A DNA stretch of 64,000 nt, taken from assembly GCA_902729315.2 (NCBI GenBank), contig LR746264.1, positions 6,349,878-6,413,877 of the forward strand. The letters run 5' to 3'. The translations under genes were made by a program, and so were the position numbers. Shown here piece after piece: positions 11,176-23,536 of this stretch (the first letter of the stretch is position 1; every line of letters begins with the position of its first letter). The DNA is from Spirodela intermedia (taxonomy: Eukaryota > Streptophyta > Magnoliopsida > Alismatales > Araceae). The notes under the pieces were generated by a model, which worked only from the letters and a program-made list of their open reading frames with translations, ran no database searches and had not been told where the DNA came from.

Positions 11176-11685
11176 ATGTGATCGCGCTGTGTGGGGGGTA
11201 GTTGTCGTGGGCTGCGGAAGCGTGTGAGTTGGAATCTCCCAAACAGCCCTCGGTCGGATCGCTGGACGGGCCGAACGGGCCCGGACCTGACCGCCATCGG
11301 ATTGACATAAGATCTGCTAGACTCGGTCCACGGAATCTGCTTATCCTGAGCCAGCGGTCAGAGAAAACTCTGACCCGTCACGCCCTCTCACGGCCATCTT
11401 GAGCTATTAGTTCCCTGTTAATTCGGCTGATAGAAGCCTGCCACGAGAATGGGCGGGAAAATATGTTTCAGGCGGCATTCTCTCTTTGTCGAGAGTCGTC
11501 TGGTCCTCCTATGCCGGGGGGGTGACAGCTTCGATCTGTAAAACTGGGATCGTCGAGGGTGCGAGTTGGTTGTCCGCCGTCTTCATGGGGTGACGGGAAT
11601 CTGATGGATCCGTCGTCCTGCATCAGAATCCCCCGCCGCCGGAGGTCTCTTGCGTTAAGCATGCCTAGACATCGATGGCTTCTTC

Positions 11686-11764
11686 CCGGATTCCCCGCAA
11701 TCCTCTCATCCTCCTTGAAACCGTTCCATCTTCCTTGAAACCGGATTCCCCGCAATCCTCTCAT
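11686..11764. repeat. 24-bp exact direct repeat, 55-bp spacing
   Basis: The 24 bases starting CCGGATTCCCCGCAATCC occur at 11686-11709 and again at 11741-11764. Between them the shorter CCTTGAAACCG motif also recurs. This looks like a local tandem duplication of a ~55-bp unit. Confidence 0.9.
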
Positions 11765-14700
11765 GCCGGAGGAGACTGCCCACGGCGAGAGCTTCGGATG
11801 CTAGGCGTAGAAGGGCTAGGAGAGTGGGTTTTGCTGCCTCATGTTTTTGAAGTTGTTTGTGTCGTAGTGGGCAATGAATCGGTGTTGCTGCTTTGTGGCG
11901 CAATGGTTCTCTCCAGGTAGCCGATAACCACCCGTTATGTTTCAGCCTTCATGCACTTTCCTTCAAATTCCGGAAATCTACAAAGCACCTGTAGGTTAGC
12001 AATTATCAGCAATTATCTGAGATTTTATTTTTATTTCTTTTTTATCATGTCTATGACGCACTCTTTTCACGGTGTTATGTTCTGCACACATCTAGATTAT
12101 TATTGGTTGATTATAGAGAGGTTCCTGATGTTATATTTTGACATTATACTTTTCCCGTCGCTTTCTTCGACAAACATGCAGTTTTCTTTCGAAGGTCTTG
12201 ATGGCTGTTTCAGTTCTTAATTGTGCTCGCATTTCTTTCTTGTATCTTTCTTTGTGTGATAGAGCATCCTGCATTTCTTATGATTGTCTCGCGTCCTTTA
12301 AGTTTTAAAGGTACAGGTCCGAATCCTACATGCTCCGAATAATTACATATTACCAATCAAAATAAAAATCTTACTCATGAGCAAAGAGGTCCAATACAAA
12401 AAGTCCCAAAAGAACAAAAGGAAGAGAAGGACGAACAGAAGAAAAGATAGAACTAGAAAAATAAGGAAAACAATAGAAAGAAAAAACAGACGAACAAAAG
12501 ACAGGAAAGAGGAAATAATTAAAAGAAAAACACCTGAAAGACAGGAAATACGTAGGAAAAAATCACAAATAACCTTTAATTCCTAATTTATGGGATGCCA
12601 TTTTCTTTTTTGTTTTCTGTATTTTTTTTCCTTTTGATTTTCTTTGGTCTGCTCTTACACCGCTTTCATTTTTTGTATTTTTCTCACGTATTGTGACTGT
12701 CTGTTTTACTATCCCTTTTTTATTCTCTGACTTTGACTTAACTGAAAATTGATTTCCGTTATTCATTATTTTTATTTTTACTTCATTCTTCTTTCATTCA
12801 TTATTTTTTATCTTATTTTTTCTTTATTGTTCTTTGGTCATTTCATAAGTTTGTTGTTATTGCTCCTAATTTGTTCATTGAGATTCGTTGTTTTGTGGTT
12901 TTCTTCTTTCCTCTTATACTGTCTGTTTTTCGAAATAATTGTTATAATTTCTTACTAATCAAGCTTTCATTCTTTCATTCTTTCTTCTCCTCAATCTTTT
13001 TCATTCGTCGATTCGTTTTTTTCCACTTAATATTGCCTTCCTTTTTTCTTATGTCATCTCAGCGGCATCTTTTAGCACCTACCTTTTCACCAGTTTCGTA
13101 CATTTCTCTAATGTCACGTACTGTTTTTCCACTTAATACAATTCTCTTTTGCGTGTCTTAAACGTTTACTGTTATTAATTTATAATATTCCTTCTTTTCT
13201 CTTTCTCATTTACATTATTTTAAGCAAAATGAGCTTTGGCTCTGTTCTTCTTATTTGATTTTCTTGTTTTTAATTCCGTAGATTTGTTTCTCAAATACTG
13301 TCATGTTTTTTTAAGTTTGCTTTAGGTCTTCTTGCCTGGACGTATCTCTTAGTGCTGAAAACGTTTTATTGAAATCTATGGTTGACGCTTGAATCCACTC
13401 AGATTTATGGAACCATTAAATTCCCGTCGTCTCTGTTTGTGTGGAGTTTTATTTCTTCAATGAGATAGATTCTTCCGCTTCAACTCTGCATTTTGATTTG
13501 TTGGAAGAGGTGGTTCCTACTTCAAATGAGTATTTCGCTCCCGCTGCTCTCAATCTCTTAAAATTAATCTGCAGTCATTGGTAGCTTTTATTAAAATTTT
13601 AAAGAAACTTCGATTTTATTGTATAATTCACTCATGAAATCTGATGCATTTCTTTTAGTCCAATCGGGAATAATGCTGGCCAGTATAACTACTACTTTTC
13701 CTCCCAGTCTAACTACTACTTTTCCATCCTAATCCTATCACATCATGGTTGAATTTTCCTGTATGTGATATCATGGTCTTTATCTGTTTTGGAATTTAGG
13801 CAAACTTGATCTTGGTTTCCTCTCTATAAGACGAAGCAGTCGTGATTTTAGCCCTTTTCCCTTTTTTAGAAGCATAAGCACGTGAAACACTGGGTAGTAA
13901 CGAACACGTAGGACAACTGGGTCTAACAGAGGCTGATTCCTGTGTCCCAACATAATTCTTTTTGTTGCAATGGTGGGATCCTTTTGGAGATTCAACCGAT
14001 AAGCAAATTGTGCAGAACTTGGGTGGGATTCTCGAAAGTTGTGTGCCAGATTACACTGCGTTAAGACTGTTACTGTAATCGTTGATGTCTTCCTCCAGCG
14101 TCTGCTCACTATTACGACGGACGCCCTATTTCTCCCCCCGACCACCGCTTCCAGTGGGCAAATGGGAGAGGGATTAGTGGATACAGGGGTTTGACGTTTG
14201 TATCTTTAAGATTGCTTTAAATGCTTCTTAGAATATCTCCATCTTACCGCCCCTGTCCAATTTACTAGTGTGCATCTTGGTCAGTTTTCGAAATTGACTT
14301 CACCACCTGAGTCTGTTCCAAGCAAACTCGGAAATGGATTCATGAACCCAAGGGTGCTAAACTGTAGTAAAGTTGAGGAGCAATTTTGTTAGCGAGAAAA
14401 GTAAGAAACTGTAATAGAATTCGCCATAGCTTATTAATGTCTGAAGTTTGGCCCCTCAGGACCCGCCAACGCTCGTGTTCAGTGGGCGAAATCTGGATGA
14501 TTCATTTATATTTTAGAAAAAAACTGCAATATCACGGATTTTTTTTAGTCGTTCTTGATTTGTAGTCGTCTGGTATTGAGATGAACCTTTGCTAGTTTAT
14601 ATGTAGTACACTTTCATTTTTGTTTCGCCGGTGATACCTTCTGATAGCGTGTGTAACGTGCTAGGGTGGTCAGTTTTTTCTATGCGACTCTGGGTGGCAT

Positions 14701-15466
14701 CTTGCTGTATGGCTCTTTTGCTCAGCATCACTGCTCGCTCTTCCTTTCTTGAGCATCTCTCCCCGCTTCATGGCAGTGGTCTCTTGTTCAAACTTTCGTC
14801 GTGCCTCTCCTTATTCTTTCATGCCCATTCCGGGGATTAGTTTGCAGTTAGTCTTGACGTCATCCTCATGGCTCTTTTTGCAGAAATGAGAGCATCCTAA
14901 TCGTACTAGGAAAGAAAATATCGTTTTCGTGGTTGTGGTCATTCGTGGCTCACTCGTCCAGGAGGTCGACCTCTCCTCGTATCTCTGTCGTATAACTTTC
15001 TCTCATATGTCGACGGTGTTTTCCTCATGCAGTCAACCTCGGTGAGTCGAGGAGGCCTGGAGAAAGCGTGCGCCGCACTTGCTTCATCATATCTACAATT
15101 TCTGGGTAGGTGAAGTGTCTGTAGCTCTCGCACAGCAAGTAGCAGCTCGGCATATCTGATCCGACGCTCGGTTTCCAAGGTATCTTCCGTAGTGGCTGCT
15201 TTCTGATGCATCCCTGCCGATCGGAAAAAAGATTCTTTCATAGATTCATACGCTGGCCCGTTATTTTGGCATCAAGGAGACAACAGAGACAGAGATAGCG
15301 ACAGTGTATAGCATTGGGGAATATCCCTATTCCTGCATAGATTGGGGAAGATCTATAGATAAGTATCTGCACTGATTGCGATTAGTCTGGCAGGGGATGT
15401 TTAACAGCAGCCATGGAGCGAGAGCGAATTATTAACTTTATTCGGAGGGAGCTGGCTTCCGGAGCA

Positions 15467-16036
15467 TCAGGCTGCCGCTCTCCGGTTGGCCCGTGAGGCC
15501 GCCTTCCCCGAGGGCAGCTGCAGCAGGTTGAGACAGTCAAATCCGCAACCGCACTGGGGGCTCTCGAGGAAGTTGTCAATGGTGAAGCTGGCAGAGATGA
15601 TGCCGACGGAGAACTCGAGCTCGTCCTCCTTCCTGGTGAGCTTGACAATGTCGAGCCAGAAGAAGACAACCTTCACGCTCACGCCGTTGAGCTTGCTGAG
15701 CTGGTTCTCCGAGATGCGCCCCGAGATGGTCGACTGGTACCTGAGCTCGTAGGAATCCTGCACGGCGAAGCTGCAGGTCCCGTTGAGACGCACCGAGAAG
15801 GCCCCCGTGGTCGCGTCCAGATCGTAGCCGACGACGCCCTTGGGCAGGATGCCGACGGGGAAGTTGTAGGACCGGAGAACCTCGTACGCCGATAGCCCGC
15901 CGGACGGGGCTTCCCCCACCTTCCCCGCAGCTGCCAACCCCCCCACCAACTCGCCGGCGGCGATAACAACCAGCAGGAGCACCACCGGCCACCACCGTGG
16001 CGCTGGGGCTGCGAGGGCGCAGGGAGCTGTGGGCAT
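15467..16036 (-). CDS. DUF538 family protein, secreted
   Basis: Intronless, 189 residues. An N-terminal hydrophobic segment (WWPVVLLLVVIAAGELVGG, about residues 19-37) looks like a signal peptide. The DUF538 domain follows: AYEVLRSYNFPVGILPKGVVGYDLD near residues 50-74, TCSFAVQDSYELRYQSTISGRI, the V-V-F-F-W-L-D-I core, and FTIDNFLESPQCGCGFDC near the C terminus. DUF538 (SVB-like) proteins are plant-specific small proteins of uncertain biochemistry, connected with trichome size and stress responses. The single exon, high GC and two upstream CACGTG elements are typical of a short stress-responsive plant gene. The start is the first Met before the signal peptide. Confidence 0.93.
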   Translation of the reverse strand: MPTAPCALAAPAPRWWPVVLLLVVIAAGELVGGLAAAGKVGEAPSGGLSAYEVLRSYNFPVGILPKGVVGYDLDATTGAFSVRLNGTCSFAVQDSYELRYQSTISGRISENQLSKLNGVSVKVVFFWLDIVKLTRKEDELEFSVGIISASFTIDNFLESPQCGCGFDCLNLLQLPSGKAASRANRRAAA

Positions 16037-16684
16037 GGCGGAGGGTGGACTAAAAGATTCGCCGTCTCGCCCCGCGCGCAGTTATGTGCACCTCGACAGG
16101 GATGACGTCACCGGTTGTCTCTCGAAGCTACCTCCGCCGCACGCGGCAACTACCGAGTATGGCCCGTCGGCTCGAGGGAGGAGGGGGCCCCTCGCCGACC
16201 TATGAATGGGCATTTCTGCTCCCCATAAACACGTGACGTAGATGTGTAATGAGGGGAAGTTAAAGCGGAACGTCGTCAAGGAGCACGTGACTGGTGATCG
16301 AGTTAATTTTTTTTTCTTTCTCGCTGGCCCCTCGCCGGCAATTATGAGGCTGCTTGTTTATGTCCACGAATATAGTGGAACATAATTATTCACCGCAAGG
16401 CGACAGTGAATTCTATAAGAGGGAAACCCTTATGCAATATTTATGTATTTAAGGGTATTTTGGTTTAATATGATATTTTTAAGGATAAAATTATAATAAG
16501 ATGCCGCGAAAGCCAGAGACGGCGTTGCTTCCCTTCCTCTTCTCAAGCTCTTGTTCCTTCGGTCCCCCGTCGGCGAAGCGCAAGGGCAAAGGCGGCGCGT
16601 GGAGGAACTTCCTTCTCCGTTATCGTGTAAGCTACGATTGCGAAGGGAAGTGAGGGAAGGAGGAAGCACACGGCCGCGCGAGAG
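16037..16684. promoter_or_regulatory. Divergent promoter region between DUF538 (minus) and U1A (plus)
   Basis: The 648-bp interval separates start codons of divergently transcribed genes. It holds the paired G-boxes on the DUF538 side and an AT-rich segment at about 16430-16500 on the U1A side. No other gene is visible. Confidence 0.6.
16230..16289 (-). promoter_or_regulatory. Paired CACGTG (G-box/ABRE) motifs upstream of DUF538 gene
   Basis: CACGTGA occurs at 16230-16236 and 16284-16290, about 195 and 250 bp upstream of the DUF538 start codon. Two close G-box/ACGT-core elements are the classical arrangement for bZIP/bHLH regulation, including abscisic acid response. The interval is also upstream of the divergent U1A gene (start 16685), so it could serve either side. 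Confidence 0.45.
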
Positions 16685-19600
16685 ATGAGCGCCCCCGCGG
16701 ATGACATCCCCCCCAACATGACCATCTACATCAATAACCTCAACGAGAAGATCAAGCTCGACGGTGCGAAGCCTCTCTCACGCCTATTTATAGGGACGTG
16801 GTTCATTTTGCTGTTTTGGGGAAGATGATGAACAAAGCGGTCATAAAGTAGAAGCTACTGTCTCTGTCACCGTAAACCCCGGCTCTAGGGTTTATTGCCA
16901 CCTGTCCGGAGCGGACATCATTCCTTGATGCATTTGTGTTTTGGTATGGATATTTGACGTGCATTGCCGACTCACGTTCTTTGCACGCACATGAAATTCC
17001 TGCCCTTACCTGTATATGCATAATTACACAACTTCCTGCGCTTTGACGTCGCATTGCTTGGGAAATACGAGGGGTGGCATTTTCATGATGGAAGAAAATG
17101 TGTCAACTTAGATTATTATGTTAAAGTTTCCGGAAGATTTAGAAGATTTAGTTTGATCATGTTTAAGTTCCGAAGTCGATGCTTACCCGATAATTGTATG
17201 GTATTTAAAGTTCATGCTTTAAAGTTCATGCATTTTATTGAGTTTTTTGGCTTATGGGTATTAAGATGTTTTTGGACGATAGAGTGCTAATTTATTCTTT
17301 TTTGTCGTCTCCTTTTCCTTTTCATGCATGCTAGAATATGATCTCGTTATTTGCAGTTCGATCAAACAGTTTGTGGGGAAAAAAAATGAGATGGCATACT
17401 TGGTTCATCCAATGAGATTTATGGATTAAAGGATTTGATGTTTATGCGGCTTGCTCTGTGATATCTCTTTTTTACATCATTCTTTTCTATGTGATGGGTC
17501 TGTACATGATTTCCTTAACCATCAAATCTAAATCTTGTAGTTGGCGTTGGATTGACCACCTGAAGGAGGCATTGTTCTCTTGAATTTCAGATTTTGTAGA
17601 TTCGATTAGATGCAAAATGACCTAGTTTTGATCTTGAAAGCCATTTAATTTAAGTCCTCAACTCAACGGAAGAAGTAAAATACGAAAGATTACACTCCGA
17701 TTTTGCCAGAAAAAAACTGATCGACTGAGAAGTTGTTACAGGCCCGTAGCATCTTATAATCTTACCTGTCTCATTTGTGCGTATTGTTTTGTTGAATTTT
17801 TACATGTTGCAACAAGTTTCTGTATTCTATCAATAAGTATTTTCAAGGAATCTGATTCCATCTATGAAAGTTGCATGGTATTTAAACAAATTGTTTGAAG
17901 GAATCATGGACGCTGGGTCTAGAAAGTATTATGCCTACTCATGTATAGTTCCAATGATGCTTATAAAACCATAACTCGATGTTAACCGGTATTGGGAATT
18001 AATAGGTGTTGTGTTATAAGTTTCACCGCTTATTTTTAATATTTTGAACTCAACAAACCTGAGGCGTAACAAGAAAAAATCTACAAACATAATAGTGACT
18101 TGTCAAAACAATGTCGGAATTCTCTTATGGAAGTCTGGAGCCAACTGCGTTCATGGAGGATGTGGTTTAATCGGTCATTGTATAAAATGTACAAGAGTAT
18201 CCATGCATTCGCAGATGTATATGCATAATGTATGTGTAATATCTGTGTATGATATTTGTGTATGTACACACGGACGCATGTTTGTGTCTTAATTTAAAAC
18301 ATTTACTTTGTCTGACCTCTGTACTTGTGGTCGCACGTGATAATATATCTATCAACTAAAGATCATTTTCTTATATATTTTGTAGGATCGGTCTTTTTAG
18401 ATCTTATTCCTGCATGAATTCGGAACTATTTTGCACAAAGTGCCTTTAGGGATTTCCGTTTTCCTGCGATAATTGAAATCGAGCCACTCTTTGACCCATT
18501 AAATGCTTTGTAGCTGGTCCATGTGCCTATTGACTCATTCCTGCAATGTTAATATTACCTATTGAGGCTATGCGTTCTTTAAAAAATTGCCTTGGTTTAC
18601 TAAGATTTTGATATTGTGAACCATGATAAGGAATTGCCTTTAACTTTTCGGTCATGATAATTCGGGATGAGTTTTCTGGACTGGATTAGGGAGGTTTGCT
18701 CAAATGAGAGAACCTTTGCCTTTTTGTTTGAGAACGCCTGGAATAGAAAATAATCATCATTTATTATTGTTAATCGAAACATAATATGAAGACTATCGTT
18801 TGTCAACGTTCTTTAGTTCTTTATTTAATTATTTATTTTATTTTGGTTGGAAATTTCCCATCATTCTTTGCTATTTTTTTGACTAATCTATCTGCATTGT
18901 TTGACTAGAGCTCAAGAAATCCTTGCATGCCGTTTTTTCTCAGTTCGGAAAGATATTGGAAGTCCTTGCTTTCAAGACATTAAAGCATAAGGGACAAGCC
19001 TGGGTTGTCTTTGAAGATGTGTCGTCAGCATCTGAAGCACTGAAGCGAATGCAAGGATTCCCATTCTACGACAAGCCAATGGTGAGTATGCAATATTTTT
19101 TCGTCGTTAATTTTCTAGTCATTCGGTTCATGCTAATATGGACGAAGTGTTTCATGCTACTGGCATTCACATGCTCTTCTTTGTTTAAATGATCTCATGA
19201 ATAGTTCAGATTTTTCAATAGCTTTTGTAAGCTATCATTGAAATCATGAGGCTATTCTCCTCTTAGGAACCTTGCTATGAATGAGCTCCGCAGAATTCCG
19301 TAGTGTTAACATGGGTCTGTAACTCTGACATCCATTTAAGATAGGTGGACCTCCGGGAAAGCTTGTAAGATTTTTCACAGAAATATCCAGTAATCCTCCC
19401 TTGTCGGTGTAAGGAAAACTCTTCAAATATTAACTGCAGAGTTCCTGGCCGTGTGCCATCTCCCGCCAAATCGTCCGAATCAAAATACAAATCGTTCGAA
19501 TCGTCGAAAACTTTTTCCAACGCTACTTCAGAATCAGACATTGAGGCTGTGAAGAGTAAAGGAAGAGTTCAAGCAGAGGTCTATTCGTGTACTATCTCAC

Positions 19601-22600
19601 CTGATGGAAGCACGACCATCGTTCTACCTGAAGAAATTGACTTTGGCAAGTGTCCATGGTTCCTTGACATAGTATCAGTAAATGTTTCAATATCCCCCCC
19701 TATGATTATATTTTTCCTCGACTACTGCCAAGGATAAATCCTTGGCATCAATCAAGGGGCGTCATCCGTCAAGTTTCTGATTCCCTTTGCTTGCCAAGGT
19801 ATTCTTCTCCAGATTTTACCCACCCTAGAAGTAGACGATATACTTTTTGCTAGATAATTTCCAATATCATGCTACTGTAATATGGGTTTTCGGACCTGAG
19901 TTATGATAAGACGTAGGCTAGGCAGAGAATAGATCAATTTTCTCTGCTGGTTGAAGTCATTACTTTCCTATAATACATTCAGTGAGAAGGGATGCGCAAA
20001 TTTGGTAATTTCAATTAAATTGAACTAACAAGTAGATATGACCAATATGGCAAAAATTACGCCAATAACAAGACTTTAGTTCACTTACTGAGTGGATAAA
20101 CGAATAAGAGATGCCACGGAAGTCATTTTACTGAAATTTCAATAACTTATTACTTAATAAGAATGTGTCATCCTATGCATAGCCCCCCCACCACCCCAAA
20201 CAAAAAGAATGGTTGCTGTAGAAATGTATTTTCCTATTACATAACCCGCCATAGTACAGTTATCGACCTTCATTCATCATATCTAGAAGACCTTTGAGGC
20301 AGCTTGCATAAACATCGTGTTGTGAACATTTGTGCTTTGCTGCGGTTTATGTTGTTATCACTTGTAGAAAATTAATTTTTTAAATGATATGGAGCAGATA
20401 GCTTCCCCTGGAAAAAAGAAAGTTCATAAAATCTCGGCAGCCTGCTGGTTATTGAACATTGATGCCCAAAGCAAAATCTGTATTCTGTCATCCATAGGTG
20501 GGAAAAATTTTAAAGCTCCTGCATGGAATTGCAATTGCTTCATCATGAATGGGTCAACCTTTCATCCATTTGGTATCTGTCCTTCAATCAAAATTCTATC
20601 AACAATTGAAGCACGAACCACATATATCAATGTTTGGATTGTCTGGAGATTCTTTTCTTCGGCATTCAACAGCCATTTATCATAACCTGAAGTAGGGTAC
20701 TGTTTATTTTCATTGTATCTCCTCGACACAGTTTTTGAATCTAGTCTGCTGATTCTCGTTTCTTCTTTCGGATGCCTCTTGATTCAGATGATTCCCCACT
20801 CATGAATAGGTTTCCCATTTTCTTTATCAGACATCAGTATTAATTCAAATGTGGCAGCAGATAATTCCATCTCAATTTTCGGGTTGTGTTTTATGAATTG
20901 AGGATTTCATTAAGGTGGTTTCGTTGATTTCAAACTTGAATGGCCTTTATGATGCAGAGGATAAAATATGCTAAGACTAAGTCTGATATAATAGCAAAGG
21001 CTGATGGCACATTTGTTCCACGAGAAAGGCGGAAGAGGCAAGATGAAAGAGGTGAGTTCTGTCCAGTTGAATCTCAAGATATATTTGCATATTGTTCCCT
21101 TCATCAATTTTCTTTCCTCTCTTATTTGTGTTTGAGAAACAAATGCAATGAATAAATGTACGAACCTAGTTTTACTTTGACGTAATTTTCTTAGTGCACA
21201 GTTTGCTATAGAATATACATTCCGTTGAGGTAACCAGATTGAGGATTGGAGGGTCGACTAGGGATCTGAACCTGTTTCACCTGATATGTGATAAATATTT
21301 TAATTCAATTATTTGTGGTACACGATAGAGCGGTAGAACTTTCACTGCGTTTTAATTCGTTCGAATTAAATATCGCATGAAGCCAACAATTAATCTTGAT
21401 CACATAACCGTCATATTTGTTGTTAGGGTGATGAACATATTGGAGTTGCTGCAGGAATTTCTTTGCTAAGAGGCTTCTAAATTTTCTCACAGATTTCAAA
21501 GTGGATAAGAATGTGAATAGATTTGGATCCGCCTTTTTTAGATTCAGTGTTCTCATACAGTTGGGTCTTTGCAGGGGGGGGATACTCACCAAATATCTTC
21601 CACGCATCAATGTTGAAACTTATTTGTGTAGCTTATCAGAATATAGATTTAGGTATAACTCGTCTTTAGTCCAAGTAAAAGTGGTATTTCATTATTCAGA
21701 TTGAATTATGATAAAATCAAGTCTATATTTGCATCACATAGCCATTTCCAGCATTAATTTTGGGTACGATCTGATTTCTAAATTTGGATTAATTTCCTTT
21801 CTTTTTTTGGGTACCCAATCTTTGGATAGCTTTGGCCGTTATATTCTAGTTGTTTCCAAGGTAGATGGCACTCTCAAATTTGTTTTATAGCATACACCTG
21901 GACTACCTTTAGCTATAAATTTACTTTTGGGGATACAGCCCTGCGGAGGCAAGCAGAATTTGTGGAAGGAGCGGGATTTTCTTTCAGGTGTATTGATTTG
22001 CCATCTCAACATATCATATCATTTTCTAGGATCCATGCAAACAAATTACGCTGATCTCATCGCTGACAATGACCCTAGATTTCGCTTCATGTTTTTTCTT
22101 TGCGATTTCATATCCAAATTCTTCAGAATTTCTGCTCATCATTTGTAAACAGAACTTTATACAATTTTTGCGAATTCGGGTACTTGATATCTTGATCGTC
22201 ATACTTTTTAAAAGTTATTTTGGTGGTAAGTGATGCTAGCTTGCTTCTGAATTCAGCTGAAAGAAAACGCCGGGAGCAACTGCACGATGCTAACCAAGCT
22301 GGAGTGGGTATGAACCCAGCATACGCTGGATATGGCGCTGCGCCATCGGTGATGATCCTCAAACTTCTTTCTCCTTTATATGACTTTGGGTGATTGTTCC
22401 TTTTGATGCGCTCGTGAACCATGGCAGCGTAGGACGGTGCTCAAAACCCCCTTTAGAAGTAGTCTTAATAAATTATTTCCAAAAATGGCGAATTTAGGTT
22501 CCTCTGGACCATGTATGCATGACAACAACACATCCATCTTCACCTGCTATCTCTCCCACAGCGGGAAAAAGAAAACGTCGACTAAAATGAAAACCTGCTC

Positions 22601-22672
22601 CTTTATTTTCTTCTTCCTGACCAATCACAGACATAATTACTTATGCTATACATGGCCTTGTCTTGTTTTCTG

Positions 22673-22722
<50 letters not shown>

Positions 22723-23167
22723 TGGAAGCCGCATCATATCAATTCGACTCTGACTGATCAGCTATACTCCACCGTTTTATTTTATATATGAACACATATA
22801 CAGTTTCCTCTTATGTGCCATGCTGATATGTCCTCTCTACTTCCCCTGCCTGGTGGGCATGGTGACGTATTAGCTCTCTCAGTTGCCGTATCCTGGCGGG
22901 CCCAAGTCAGCACTTCCGGAGGCGCCGGCGCCGCCGAACAACATCCTCTTCGTCCAGAACCTCCCCCACGAGACGACCCCCATGATGCTGCAGATGCTCT
23001 TCTGCCAGTACCCCGGCTTCAAGGAGGTGAGGATGGTGGAGGCGAAGCCTGGGATCGCCTTTGTGGAGTTTGGGGACGAGATGCAGGCCACCGTCTCCAT
23101 GCAGAGCCTCCAGGCCTTCAAGATTACCCCGCAGTTCCCAATGCTGATCACCTACGCCAAGAAATAG
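16685..23167 (+). CDS. U1A: U1 small nuclear ribonucleoprotein A (U1A)
   Basis: Five exons: join(16685..16763, 18909..19081, 20958..21051, 22257..22348, 22874..23167), 243 residues, phase closed at every junction. U1A binds stem-loop II of U1 snRNA in the spliceosome. RRM1 shows RNP2 IYINNL (about residues 14-19) and RNP1 KGQAWVVF; the linker has [25 protein letters not shown]2 shows [20 protein letters not shown] and [12 protein letters not shown], ending [29 protein letters not shown] and the [10 protein letters not shown] linker match plant U1A rather than the related U2B''. Exon 5 has two acceptors 9 bp apart (AG at 22872-22873 or 22881-22882); the first adds Leu-Ser-Gln, which plant U1A proteins have, so I chose it. 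The exon 4 donor (TCG|GTGATG) is weak. Intron 4 carries a 46-bp CT microsatellite. Confidence 0.94.
19431..19690 (+). pseudogene. Coding-like remnant inside U1A intron 2
   Basis: A clean frame reads [20 protein letters not shown] and later [20 protein letters not shown], followed by [16 protein letters not shown]. In another frame just upstream (about 19340-19400) lies [20 protein letters not shown]. Codon-like composition and frame changes suggest a decayed, inserted gene fragment. I do not recognise the parent gene, and it could be chance. Confidence 0.25.
20400..20690 (-). pseudogene. Decayed coding-like segment in U1A intron 2, antisense
   Basis: On the minus strand one frame reads [12 protein letters not shown], an in-frame stop, then [20 protein letters not shown] and [20 protein letters not shown] before another stop. 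The amino-acid makeup is protein-like but interrupted, as in an old transposon- or gene-derived insertion. No family recognised. Confidence 0.25.
22675..22720. repeat. (TC)n microsatellite in U1A intron 4
   Basis: A perfect TC run of about 46 bases, ~150 bp upstream of the exon 5 acceptors. It may extend the polypyrimidine context. Confidence 0.95.
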
Positions 23168-23536
23168 TCCTCGGGACCCCCCTCCCCCTACTTTGATCGC
23201 CTTGAATCATGAAACGTTCTCATTAAGCATATTTCTCGATTTTATGGCTACTTACTAACTGAAAGGTTTTTGTTCTCACCGTCTGAATTCCATTGGGAAT
23301 GGTCTTTACTCTCTCTCTCCTGCATCCACAGATGGAAATTCTTCTTACGGTATTCAAGTCCAATTTTGTGCCGCAACCCATCAAAAGTCCCTTCTCCAAA
23401 GGCCGATTAATCTTTTAAAAAAATATCCAAGAGAGGAAATATGATCACCAGAGAGCCACTAGAGCAACAGTGAGAAAACCCAAAATTCCTTTTTACAGAA
23501 ACAGATCATTCCTCTTCGAACGGGCATTGCGTGTGG
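23168..23536. other. Convergent 3' interval between U1A and folate-receptor-like gene
   Basis: The genes converge here with about 370 bp between stop codons, presumably both 3' UTRs. Nothing else is visible. Confidence 0.6.

Larger units (their letters stand above)
10978..15466. other. Intergenic region between SEC15 and DUF538 genes
   Basis: The first ~250 bp is the SEC15 5' flank, with a GA/GAA purine tract at about 11115-11175. A 24-bp exact direct repeat lies at 11686-11709 and 11741-11764. From about 12370 to 13200 a purine-rich block is followed by a T-rich block. Modest open frames at about 13780-14145 and 14939-15241 (minus) match nothing I know. I see no gene, tRNA or intact transposon. 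Confidence 0.45.

Noticed and set aside
12300-12340. tRNA-like GGTCCGAATCC motif
   Set aside because: Resembles a T-loop only superficially; no acceptor stem or anticodon arm can be folded around it.
16685-23167. U2B'' as the identity of the RRM protein
   Set aside because: The U1A-specific [13 protein letters not shown] stretch, the [10 protein letters not shown] linker and the LSQ-PYPGG segment fit plant U1A better than U2B''.
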